DNA of 64,000 bases from CAVSUR01 sp963731285 (lineage in GTDB: Bacteria > Actinomycetota > Actinomycetes > Streptosporangiales > Streptosporangiaceae), in NCBI GenBank assembly GCA_963731285.1, contig CAVSUR010000008.1:241260-305259 (forward strand), given 5' to 3'. Within the stretch, counting starts at the first letter, position 1. Each line of letters starts with the position of its first letter. Positions 41,866 through 49,743 of this stretch are shown here, piece after piece. A model generated the notes under the pieces. That model did not search any database, was not told the origin of the DNA, and was given only the letters and a program-made list of their open reading frames with translations. The position numbers and the translations under genes were made by a program.

Positions 41866-42645
41866 GCTACCAGGCAGCACTGCGGGTGTGGCGCGGCGAT
41901 CACGGGCGCCGGCGCGCTCGCCGACTACTCGGTGGAGGCCAACGACGGCGAGGTCGTCCTCGACGTGCTGCACCGGCTGCAGGCCCGCCAGGCGGGCGAC
42001 CTGGCTATCCGGTGGAACTGCAAGGCCGGCAAGTGCGGCTCCTGCTCGATGGAGATCAACGGCCGGCCGCGGCTGGCGTGCATGACCCGGATGTCGGTAT
42101 TCGCCGAGACCGAGACCCTGACGATCACCCCGCTGCGCACCTTCCCGGTCATCCGCGATCTCGTCACCGACGTGTCGTTCAACTACGCCAAGGCCCGGCA
42201 GATCCCCTCGTTCACGCCGGACCCGTCGATCAAGCCCGGCGAGTTCCGGATGCAGCAGGTAGACGTGAACCGGTCGCAGGAGTTCCGCAAGTGCATTGAG
42301 TGCTACCTCTGCCAGGACACCTGCCATGTGATCAGGGACCATCCGGAGAACGAGGCGCCGTTCGCCGGCCCGCGGTTCCTGATGCGGGTCGCCGAGCTGG
42401 AGATGCACCCGGCCGACACCGCCGACCGGCGCAGCATCGCCCAGGACGACTTCGGCCTCGGATACTGCAATATCACCAAATGCTGCACCGAGGTCTGCCC
42501 GGAGAACATCAAGATCACCGATAACGCGCTGATCCCGATGAAGGAGCGGGTGGCCGGCCGCAAGTACGACCCGCTGGTGTGGCTGGGCAGCAAGATCTCC
42601 CGCCGGGGGCGCGCCGACACCCCGAAAATCGCCGGCCAGGGCTGA
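41862..42645 (+). pseudogene. sdhB: succinate dehydrogenase iron-sulphur subunit, one early frameshift
   Basis: GTG 41862 overlaps the sdhA stop (GTGA). After SYQAALRVWRGD a shift near 41898 leads to GALADYSVEANDGEVVLDVL; the rest is continuous: WNCKAGKCGSCSMEINGRPR (2Fe-2S), CIECYLCQDTCHV and CNITKCCTEVCPENIKITD (4Fe-4S and 3Fe-4S ligands). About 260 residues. Third gene of sdhCAB; electrons pass to menaquinone. Confidence 0.9.
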
Positions 42646-42661
42646 CCATCCCGGATGCTCC

Positions 42662-42692
42662 CTAGCGGGTAAGACGCGCCGCTAGCGGGTAA
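42662..42692. repeat. 11-bp direct repeat with 20-bp period after sdhB
   Basis: CTAGCGGGTAA occurs at 42662-42672 and 42682-42692. The 210 bp between sdhB and uppP hold no gene; the repeat may belong to the sdh terminator region or a regulator site. Confidence 0.5.
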
Positions 42693-42857
42693 AATGCCGC
42701 GAGGCACCCCGCCAGGTCGGCGCTTGCCGGCCATGCCGAAACCGGGCATCCCGAGTGTCGGGAGTCACCGGCGGAAAACGCCTGCCGTCAATATCCTGGC
42801 TGGCACCAACAATCCCGCCTGGCATGAACGCGTCTGGCTGCCGACTGAAGGGCCATC

Positions 42858-43902
42858 ATGAGCCACCTGACCTTCCTGGAAGCCGGCGTCGTCGGGCTGA
42901 TCCAGGGCGTGACCGAGCTGTTCCCGGTCTCCAGCCTCGGTCACAACGTCCTGCTCCCCGCGCTGGTCGGCGGCAGCTGGGGCCGGGACCTGAACGTGGC
43001 CGCCCCCGAATCCCCGTACCTGGCCTTCATCGTCGGCCTGCACGTGGCCACCGCGATCGCGCTGATCATCTACTTCTGGCGGGACTGGGGCCGGATCATC
43101 CGCGGTTTCTTCAGCTCGCTGCGGCACGGCCGGATGGACAGCACCGACGAGAAACTGGCCTGGATGATCATCCTGGCCACGATCCCGGTCGGCATCGTGG
43201 GCCTGCTATTCGAGCACACGTTCCGGGTGCTGTTCGGCGTCCCGGTCCGGGCCGCGATCTTCTTGTTCGTGAACGGGCTGATCCTGTTCGCCGGCGAGCG
43301 GTTCCGCACCCGGGCGTCCAAGCGCGCCGACGCACAGATCGCCGAGCAGGACGCGCTCGCCGAAGGCGAGCCGGCCCGGCCGAGCGCGCGCCGGTGCCGG
43401 AGTTCGAGGCCGTGCCCGACTGGGGCGCTGCCGGCGGCCCGGCGCGCACGCCTCTGCCACTGACCACCGGGCCGTGCGCCAGCAGGAGATCGACCGGGCG
43501 GTGTGGTCGGACCGGCGGCTGGCCGAGTTCGGCTACGGCAAGGCCACGCTTATCGGGACCGCGCAGGTCCTCGCGCTGCTGGCCGGCATCAGCCGGGACG
43601 GCGTGGCCATGGTGGCCGGCATGTTCGGCGGCCTGTCCCGGGAGGACGCGGCCCGGTTCGCGTTCCTGCTCGCCACCCCGGTGATCCTGGCGGCCGGCGT
43701 GCTCAAGGTACCGGACCTGCTGGGGCACTACGGCAACGGGATCCGCGGCCAGGTGCTGTTCGGCAGCGTGCTGTCCGGCGCCGGCGCGTACGTGTCGGTC
43801 CGGTTCCTGGTCAAGTACTTCCAGACCAGGACGCTGACCCCGTTCGCGATCTACTGCGTGGTCGTCGGGCTGGGCAGCACGATCTACCTGACGGTGAAGT
43901 AG
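42858..43902 (+). pseudogene. uppP: undecaprenyl-diphosphatase UppP (BacA), frameshifted in a central loop
   Basis: Membrane enzyme recycling undecaprenyl pyrophosphate. The first frame has EAGVVGLIQGVTELFPVSSLGH with the family E-x3-E and P-x-S-S-x-G-H motifs and several membrane helices to FLFVNGLILFAGER. After an acidic loop (~43390-43465) the frame changes, probably twice, and QQEIDRAVWSDRRLAEFGYG, ALLAGISRDGVAMVAGMFGG (second catalytic motif) and the last helices follow to 43902. Since both catalytic motifs remain, the gene is likely whole in the organism. Confidence 0.88.
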
Positions 43903-43905
43903 CCG

Positions 43906-45816
43906 TTACTCTCCAGTGCGGGTGCGGCGGGCGCGCTGCCTGCCGCGTTCCTTGGCGTCCAGCACGGTCTTGCGCAGCCGCACGGCCGTCGGCGTGACCT
44001 CGGCGCACTCGCCGTCCGCGCAGAAGTCCAGCGCCTGCTCCAGGCTCATCGCCCGCGGCGGGATGAGCCGCTCCAGCTCCTCGCCGGTGGACTGGCGCAT
44101 GTTGGTCAGCTTCTTTTCCTTGGCGATGTTGACGTCCATGTCGTCGGACCGGGAGTTCTCGCCGACGATCATCCCCTCGTACACTTCGGTGCCCGGCTCG
44201 ACGAACAAGGTGCCGCGCTCCTGCAGCGCGAACATCGCGTACGCGGTGGCGGTGCCGACGCGGTCGGCGACCAGCGACCCGGTGGGCCGCATCCGCAGCG
44301 GGCCTGACCAGGGCTCATAGCCCTCGAATACGTGGTGCGCGATCCCGGTGCCCCGGGTGTCGGTGAGGAACTGGGTGCGGAAGCCGATCAGGCCGCGGGC
44401 GGGCACGATGAAGTCCAGCCGGACCCAGCCGGTTCCGTGGTTGATCATGTTCTCCATCCGGCCCTTGCGGACCGCGAGCAGCGAGGTGACCGCGCCGAGG
44501 TACTCCTCGGGCACGTCCACCGTCAGCCGCTCGACCGGCTCGTGCAGCGCGCCGTCGATCTCCCTGGTGACCACGGTGGGCCGCCCGACGGTCAGCTCAT
44601 AACCCTCCCGCCGCATGGTCTCTACCAGCACGGCCAGGGCCAGCTCGCCGCGGCCCTGCACCTCCCAGGTGTCCGGCCGGTCGGTGGGCAGCACGAGAAT
44701 CGACACGTTGCCGACCAGCTCGCGGTCCAGCCGGTCCTTCACCATCCGCGCGGTGACCTTCGTCGCCTCCCGGGGACCTGCTGGGGGACGCGCGCCCAGG
44801 CCGGCACGGCCCCGGCCGACCAGCGGCGAGGTATTGACCCCGATGGTCATCGAGATGGCCGGCTCGTCCACGGTGATCAGCGGCAGTGGCTGCGGGTCCT
44901 CCGGGTCGGCCAGCGTCTCGCCGATCATGATGTCGCCGATGCCGGCCACCGCGATGATGTCGCCGGGACCGGCGCTGGCAGCCGGGACCCGGTCCAGCGC
45001 CTCGGTCCGGAACAGCTCGGTGATCCGCACCCGCTCGATGGAGCCATCCCGGCGGCACCAGGCCACCTGCTGGCCTTTGGCGATCTGGCCGCTGAATACC
45101 CGGCACAGCGCGATCCGGCCCAGGTAGGAGGAGGCGTCCAGGTTGGCCACGTGCGCGCGCAGCGGCGCCTGCGGATCGTAGGACGGGGCGGGCACCCGCT
45201 CGCGCAGCACCGCGAACAGCGGCTCCAGATCGGCCGAGTCGGGCAGCGTGCCGTCCGCCGGGCGGGTCAGCGATGCCCGGCCGGCCCGGGCCGATGCGTA
45301 CACGATCGGGAACTCGATCTGCTCCTCGGTCGCGTCCAGGTCCAGGAACAGCTCGTAGCAGGCATCCACGACCTCGGCGATCCTGGCGTCCGGCCGGTCG
45401 ACCTTGTTGATGACCAGGATCACCGGCAGCCCGGCTTCCAGCGTCTTGCGCAGCACGAACCTGGTCTGCGGCAGCGGGCCCTCGCTGGCGTCGACCAGCA
45501 GCAGCACGCCGTCGACCATGGACAGGCCGCGCTCCACCTCGCCGCCGAAGTCCGCGTGGCCGGGGGTGTCCACGATGTTGACCGTGAGGCCGCCGTGCCG
45601 CACGGCGGTGTTCTTGGCCAGGATGGTGATGCCCTTCTCCCGCTCCAGATCACCGGAGTCGAGCACCCGGTCGGCCACGTGCGCGCCGGCCCGGAACGCG
45701 CCCGACTGCCACAACATGGCATCGACCAGCGTTGTCTTGCCGTGGTCGACGTGCGCCACGATCGCGACATTGCGCAGGTCGTCGCGGGTGGCAAGCTGAG
45801 CGGCTGAGGCAGGCAT
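43906..45816 (-). CDS. typA: ribosome-associated GTPase TypA/BipA
   Basis: 636 residues from ATG 45816 (MPASAAQLATRDDLRN). G1 AHVDHGKTTLVDAML, G3 DTPGHADFGGEVERGLSMVD, G4 NKVDRPDAR, then EF-Tu-like domain 2, EF-G domains III and V and the BipA carboxyl domain ending in RKTVLDAKERGRQRARR. It acts in ribosome assembly, particularly under stress. Unlike its left neighbours it has no frame break. It converges with uppP, 3 bp between stops. Confidence 0.97.
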   Translation of the reverse strand: MPASAAQLATRDDLRNVAIVAHVDHGKTTLVDAMLWQSGAFRAGAHVADRVLDSGDLEREKGITILAKNTAVRHGGLTVNIVDTPGHADFGGEVERGLSMVDGVLLLVDASEGPLPQTRFVLRKTLEAGLPVILVINKVDRPDARIAEVVDACYELFLDLDATEEQIEFPIVYASARAGRASLTRPADGTLPDSADLEPLFAVLRERVPAPSYDPQAPLRAHVANLDASSYLGRIALCRVFSGQIAKGQQVAWCRRDGSIERVRITELFRTEALDRVPAASAGPGDIIAVAGIGDIMIGETLADPEDPQPLPLITVDEPAISMTIGVNTSPLVGRGRAGLGARPPAGPREATKVTARMVKDRLDRELVGNVSILVLPTDRPDTWEVQGRGELALAVLVETMRREGYELTVGRPTVVTREIDGALHEPVERLTVDVPEEYLGAVTSLLAVRKGRMENMINHGTGWVRLDFIVPARGLIGFRTQFLTDTRGTGIAHHVFEGYEPWSGPLRMRPTGSLVADRVGTATAYAMFALQERGTLFVEPGTEVYEGMIVGENSRSDDMDVNIAKEKKLTNMRQSTGEELERLIPPRAMSLEQALDFCADGECAEVTPTAVRLRKTVLDAKERGRQRARRTRTGE

Positions 45817-46065
45817 GCGGGAAAAGCTCCTGGTAACCGGGGGCGGGCGCCGACATGACGCTCGCGTCCAGTTTATTCGATCACCGGCGCCGAACGGGAA
45901 TCGCCGCTGTTTCGCCCGGCGCGGCCCCGGGATCACCGCGGTAAGCACGTCTTCGCCAGCCGGCCGGCCGTAGTTAAGGCATCTGCCCGATGCCGGCCTC
46001 GGGGTCTTACGGCGAGTCTGGATGCTGTCGGGCGGCAGACAGCAGCCCCGGAGTCAGGAGGATCC

Positions 46066-46233
46066 ATGCCAATGGCATATCCGATGATGTCGGCGGTAGC
46101 GGCCGAGCACATCAGGGATCTGCGCAGGGATGCGGCTGAGGCGCGGCGTGCCCATGAGGCACGCCGCGCCCGGCGCGGTGCGCACCATACCGGGCGCACC
46201 GGCGCGCGGATCAGGCCGCCCGCCACTGCCTAG
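46066..46233 (+). CDS. small Arg/Ala-rich protein of unknown function
   Basis: 55 residues from an ATG 4 nt after AGGAGG (46056-46061), a strong ribosome site. It has a short helical lead (MMSAVAAEHIRDLRRDAAEA) and a very basic tail (RRAHEARRARRGAHHTGR). Similar short basic proteins with a helical start are widespread in actinobacteria. Upstream, 45817-46065 contains no other gene. Confidence 0.6.
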   Translation: MPMAYPMMSAVAAEHIRDLRRDAAEARRAHEARRARRGAHHTGRTGARIRPPATA

Positions 46234-46235
46234 CC

Positions 46236-46305
46236 CATTCCCAGCTCAGCCATCCCATCCCAGCCCAGCTCGGCCATCCCCAGCCCAGCTCGGCCCGGCC
46301 ACCCG
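46236..46305. repeat. low-complexity CCCAGCTCGGCC-type tandem repeat, intergenic
   Basis: About three degenerate 20-bp units of CCCAGCCCAGCTCGGCCATC directly after the small protein gene; no hairpin or gene is visible in it. Confidence 0.75.
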
Positions 46306-46333
46306 CTTTCACCATCCACGCCACCCTCTACTA

Positions 46334-46361
46334 GAACTTAAGTTCGATTAACTGATACGCT
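46334..46361 (+). promoter_or_regulatory. GAACTTAAGTTC palindrome plus TACGCT -10 element
   Basis: A perfect 12-bp palindrome (46334-46345) is followed by TACGCT (46356-46361), which ends 6 nt before ATG 46368. The layout suggests a regulated leaderless promoter with the palindrome over the -35 zone. ACTTAAGTT also recurs beside the XRE operator near 23213-23221. Confidence 0.45.
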
Positions 46362-46367
46362 GGTGTC

Positions 46368-46889
46368 ATGACTGGTTACGTGCCGCCTGGCTGGCCCGCC
46401 GGGGTGCATCCGCCGGGCAGTGAGGAATTCGGGCAGACCGCGATGAGCTGGCTGCTGGAGGTGGTCCCGCCGGACTACCGGCTGCACGGGGTGCTGCTGC
46501 GTCATCCGGTTGCGCTGGCCGCCCTGGCCCGCCAGCATGTGCAGGCGTGCGTGGAAGGCGCTCGCGAGGGTTACCGCACCGCGCGCGCTAGTCTGGGCGG
46601 CCAGTTGCCGCCGCATGTCATCGAGGCTGTGCTCGGCGTGTACCGGAGCGAGGGAACGCGGCTGGCCGCGGCCGCGCAGGGCGTGGACCTAGTCGAGCGG
46701 GCGCTGCGCGGCGAGGTTTTCGTGCCGCAGCTCAGCGGGCGGCAGGATGCCAGCCGCCGCGTCACCGGTGCGAGGGGCGCCCGTCCGGGCAAAGCTGAGG
46801 CGACGGAGGGGACTGCTCGAGCGGAGGCTCACGGCCGCTCCCGGTCCGCGGAGCCGCGGCCCGGGCGGCCGTTAGCGTCCCGCTCGTAG
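46368..46889 (+). CDS. uncharacterised actinobacterial protein with PPGWP start
   Basis: 173 residues. VPPGWPAGVHPPGSEEFGQT, SWLLEVVPPDYRLHG, LLRHPVALAALARQHVQA and VDLVERALRGEVFVPQL match a family I know from Streptomyces genomes as conserved hypothetical. It appears cytosolic and helical. The last ~45 residues are a basic/Gly-rich tail whose DNA overlaps the 3' end of the RsbW-like gene on the other strand. Confidence 0.85.
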   Translation: MTGYVPPGWPAGVHPPGSEEFGQTAMSWLLEVVPPDYRLHGVLLRHPVALAALARQHVQACVEGAREGYRTARASLGGQLPPHVIEAVLGVYRSEGTRLAAAAQGVDLVERALRGEVFVPQLSGRQDASRRVTGARGARPGKAEATEGTARAEAHGRSRSAEPRPGRPLASRS

Positions 46890-47406
46890 CGAGGGGCTCC
46901 GGGACGTCGGGCAACGGGACGTCAGGGAGCGGGACGTCAGGGAGCACTGCGCCAGTGATCAGGTCGGCGAGCCAGCCGACGGACGCATCCGGGGCGCCGA
47001 TGCGGAACCACACCGCCTTGCGGCCAGGCGTATAGCTCACGCCCCAGGCCGAGGCGAGCAGGGCAGGCAGCGCGAGCCCGCGGCCCCCAGTACGATCAGC
47101 GGCCGGAATCTCCGGCCGCTGATCGGGCGCGAGCAGGGCCGGGCTGTAGTCAACGACGGCGATCTCCACCGCACCGCCAGCGCAGCGGCAGGCCACCCGC
47201 ACAAGCGTCCTGGCGTGCAGCACGGCGTTGGTCACCAGTTCGCTGGTCAGCAGGACGGCATCGTCGATGATCTCGTCGTAGCCGGGATAAGCCCCACTGC
47301 ACTGCCACGACCGCAGCAGCTCGCGCACGAACTGCCGCGCGGCGGCGGCCGCCTGGCGCTCAGGCCGGTAAGCCGCAGTCGCGACGAGATCAGTAATGGC
47401 CTCCAC
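46762..47406 (-). CDS. RsbW-like ATP-binding protein (anti-sigma kinase family)
   Basis: 214 residues. HATPase domain (1-145): LTSELVTNAVLHA is the N-box, AVVDYSPALL and GGRGLALPALLASAWGV the G-boxes, followed by GRKAVWFRIG. A ~70-residue tail begins with three LPDVP units encoded by a 15-bp repeat. These proteins may regulate anti-anti-sigma partners by phosphorylation; none is adjacent. The last 128 bp overlap the convergent gene to the left. The 229 bp between it and the acyltransferase hold nothing recognised. Confidence 0.88.
   Translation of the reverse strand: MEAITDLVATAAYRPERQAAAAARQFVRELLRSWQCSGAYPGYDEIIDDAVLLTSELVTNAVLHARTLVRVACRCAGGAVEIAVVDYSPALLAPDQRPEIPAADRTGGRGLALPALLASAWGVSYTPGRKAVWFRIGAPDASVGWLADLITGAVLPDVPLPDVPLPDVPEPLATSGTLTAARAAAPRTGSGREPPLEQSPPSPQLCPDGRPSHR
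46901..46945. repeat. 15-bp tandem repeat, three units, in the RsbW-like gene
   Basis: Three units of GGGACGTCAGGGAGC type, two identical, encode LPDVP repeats on the minus strand. Confidence 0.9.
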
Positions 47407-47635
47407 ATGCCCCCTTGGCTATCCCGCAGTACAACCTGTCGCCCAGGGACGCCCGGGCCGGGCCGTAATCCCCGGCCGGCCAGGCAGCCACCATCGTGAC
47501 AGACCCGGGCAGCTCCTGCCCGGCAAACGCTCAGCCTGTGCCCGGCCCCGGCGTCTGCCGATCCGCCTCCTGCCGGCCCGCTCGCCCGGCCGCTGACCGG
47601 GCCGCCGGGCGGCGGCCGCGGTGCGCACGGGCCGG

Positions 47636-48298
47636 TCAGCGGCCCTGCCAGCCGGTACCCGGTACGAACTCGCGCACCACCCGGGCCGGCACGCCCGCCA
47701 CGACGCAGTGATCCCCGATCATGCCGCGGACCACCGACCCGGCCGCGACCACCACGTTGCGGCCCAGCGCCGACCCCGGCAGCACGATCGCGCCGGCGCC
47801 GATCCAGGATCCGGCACCGATGCGCACCGCCGCGTTGACCGGCCACTGGCGGCCAACCGGCTGCTCGGTGTCGGCGTAGCCATGATTCTGGTCGGTGATG
47901 TAGACATACGGGCCGGTGAACACGTCATCACCGATGTCGATGCGCAGGTGGGCGGCAATGTGGCTGCCGCGGCCGATTACGCAGCGGTCGCCGATCAGCA
48001 GCGCCGGCTGATCGCCGAGATCATGGCCCGGCATGATGCCCGCGCTCAGGCTGACCTGCTCGCCGATCATGGTCTGCTCGCCGATCTCGATCCATTCCTC
48101 GCCGAAGACGGCACCGGTCGGGAACGCCATCAGCGACCGCGGCCCGAAGGCGGCGAACCGCCGGCCAGCCGCCGTCTGCGCGGTGATCGCGCCGCCCCGC
48201 TGGACCGCGTGCCAGCCAGCATGCACGAGCCGGGCGATCACGGCGCGGCGCTGCTGACCCAGGCTCCGCCTGCTGGCGTGGTCGCCCCTGCTCGACAT
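47636..48298 (-). CDS. hexapeptide-repeat acyltransferase (LbH family)
   Basis: 220 residues from ATG 48298 (MSSRGDHASRR). Left-handed beta-helix repeats: GEEWIEIGEQTMIGEQVSLS, IGDRCVIGRGSHIAAHLRID, YITDQNHGY with the catalytic His region, then GAGSWIGAGAIVLPGSALGRN and VVAGVPARVVREFVPG. The NHGY...P-V-G order is that of O-acetyltransferases (WbbJ/LacA type). Acceptor unknown. It follows rlmN on the same strand after a palindromic element. Confidence 0.9.
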   Translation of the reverse strand: MSSRGDHASRRSLGQQRRAVIARLVHAGWHAVQRGGAITAQTAAGRRFAAFGPRSLMAFPTGAVFGEEWIEIGEQTMIGEQVSLSAGIMPGHDLGDQPALLIGDRCVIGRGSHIAAHLRIDIGDDVFTGPYVYITDQNHGYADTEQPVGRQWPVNAAVRIGAGSWIGAGAIVLPGSALGRNVVVAAGSVVRGMIGDHCVVAGVPARVVREFVPGTGWQGR

Positions 48299-48391
48299 GG
48301 CCGACCACGCTACCCGGCAGCCGTCAGGTGCGATGCCGCCGCCGGCTCGTCCGGCGGTGTGCCGCGCCAGCCCTGCCTTCGCGGCCCGGCA

Positions 48392-48449
48392 TTTCGTGAT
48401 CACGGCGGATGGTCGTATCTACCAGCTGCGATCCTCCGTGATCATGAAC
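48392..48449. repeat. 19-bp inverted repeat (palindromic element, copy 2), overlapping the rlmN stop
   Basis: Arms 48392-48410 and 48431-48449 pair at 16 of 19 positions around a 20-nt loop, with core GTGATCACGG. The right arm contains the rlmN stop codon on the minus strand. Arm length, loop length and core are those of the element at 36483-36541. It may terminate rlmN transcription, but copy 1 lies between gene starts. Confidence 0.85.
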
Positions 48450-49599
48450 GTTGGACTGCTGACGAGGCAGCGAGCTGTCCGCAGGCGCCGTCGATCTCGG
48501 TGCCCCGGGTGTCGCGTACCGTCACGGGAATCCCGCGGTCAGCCAGCCGCCGCTGGAACTCCGCGGCCACGGCGGGATCTGATGCCGTCCAGCGCGAGCC
48601 GGGAGTGGGATTGAGCGGGATGAGGTTGACGTGCGCCAGGTTCCCGGCCAGCAGGCCGGCCAGCTGATCCGCCCGCCACGCCTGGTCGTTGACGTCGCGG
48701 ATCATCGCGTACTCGATGGACACCCGCCGCCCGGTGGCCGCGGCGTACCCCCGGGCGGCGTCCAGCACCTCGGCGACGGGCCAGCGCCGGTTCACCGGGA
48801 CCAGCTCATCCCGCAGGCCGTCGTCGGGCGCGTGCAGCGAGACGGCCAGCCGCGCCGACAGCCGCTCGGCGGCCAGCCGCCGGATGGCCGGGACCAGCCC
48901 GACGGTGGAGATGGTCACCGCACGCTGGGAGATGCCGAGCCCGTCCGGGACTGGGCCGGTCAGCGCGCGCACCGCCGTCAGGACGCTGGCATAGTTCGCC
49001 AGCGGCTCGCCCATGCCCATGAACACGACGTTGGAGACCCGGCAGGCGCCCCCGGGCACCGCACCGCGGGCCAGGTCCCGTGCACCCGAGACGACCTGGG
49101 TCACGATCTCCGCGGCGGACAGGCTGCGGGTCAGCCCGGCCTGCCCGGTCGCGCAGAACGGGCAGGCCATCCCGCAGCCGGACTGGGACGATACGCACAT
49201 CGTGACCCGGTCCGGATAGCGCATGAGCACCGACTCCAGATACGAACCGTCCAGCGCGCGCCATAGCGTCTTGCGCGTCATCCCGTGGTCGCAGGCCAGC
49301 TCGCGCTCGGCGGTGAGCAGCCGCGGCAGCAGGGCCGCGGTCAGCTCGTCCCGGCTGGCGCCGGGCAGGTCGGTCATCTGCGCCGGGTCGTCGGTCAGCC
49401 GGCCGAAGTAGTGCCGGGCCAGCTGATCGGCCCGGAACCCGCGATGCCCGAGCGCCTCGGCCGCCGCTCGCCGGGACGCCGGGTCCAGGTCGGCCAGGTG
49501 CCGGGGCGGGCGCGCGGGCCGCCGGCCCGCCGGGCGGGGGCCGATCGCGACCTGCGTGACCTCAGGCGCCGCCGACGTCGCCGGCCGGGCAGGTGCCAC
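48442..49599 (-). CDS. rlmN: dual-specificity 23S rRNA/tRNA adenine C2-methyltransferase RlmN
   Basis: 385 residues. Radical-SAM motif CGMACPFCATG, MGMGEPLANY, SLHAPDDGLRDELVPVN, EYAMIRDVND and NLIPLNPTPGSRW; late Cys in GACGQLA serves as the methyl-transfer Cys. It methylates A2503 of 23S rRNA and A37 of some tRNAs. The ~35-residue Ala/Pro/Arg lead is longer than usual. GTG start with AAAGGA upstream. Together with cdsA-frr-pyrH-tsf-rpsB it forms the classic actinobacterial order, here split by the SUFU gene. Confidence 0.97.
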   Translation of the reverse strand: MAPARPATSAAPEVTQVAIGPRPAGRRPARPPRHLADLDPASRRAAAEALGHRGFRADQLARHYFGRLTDDPAQMTDLPGASRDELTAALLPRLLTAERELACDHGMTRKTLWRALDGSYLESVLMRYPDRVTMCVSSQSGCGMACPFCATGQAGLTRSLSAAEIVTQVVSGARDLARGAVPGGACRVSNVVFMGMGEPLANYASVLTAVRALTGPVPDGLGISQRAVTISTVGLVPAIRRLAAERLSARLAVSLHAPDDGLRDELVPVNRRWPVAEVLDAARGYAAATGRRVSIEYAMIRDVNDQAWRADQLAGLLAGNLAHVNLIPLNPTPGSRWTASDPAVAAEFQRRLADRGIPVTVRDTRGTEIDGACGQLAASSAVQRS

Positions 49600-49729
49600 T
49601 CAGGTCGTCCTTTCCGATAGCCGGGCCGTGTCGGGCCCGGGATGCTCTGCGCTGGGCGGCCTGGCTGGCCGCCCGTGTCAGCCCGGACAAATCTCGGCGC
49701 ATCGGCGCCTGACACCGGGGCCAGGTCAG

Positions 49730-49735
49730 TAGATT
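49730..49735 (+). promoter_or_regulatory. putative -10 element (TAGATT) of the SUFU-domain gene
   Basis: TAGATT ends 8 nt before ATG 49744; there is no Shine-Dalgarno. Confidence 0.5.
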
Positions 49736-49743
49736 TCGTTAGT

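Noticed and set aside
39050..42645. Programmed ribosomal frameshifting in the sdh operon
   Set aside because: There are too many shifts, in mixed contexts without slippery sites or a consistent direction, and single-base errors explain them; cysS, mshB and uppP are affected in the same way.
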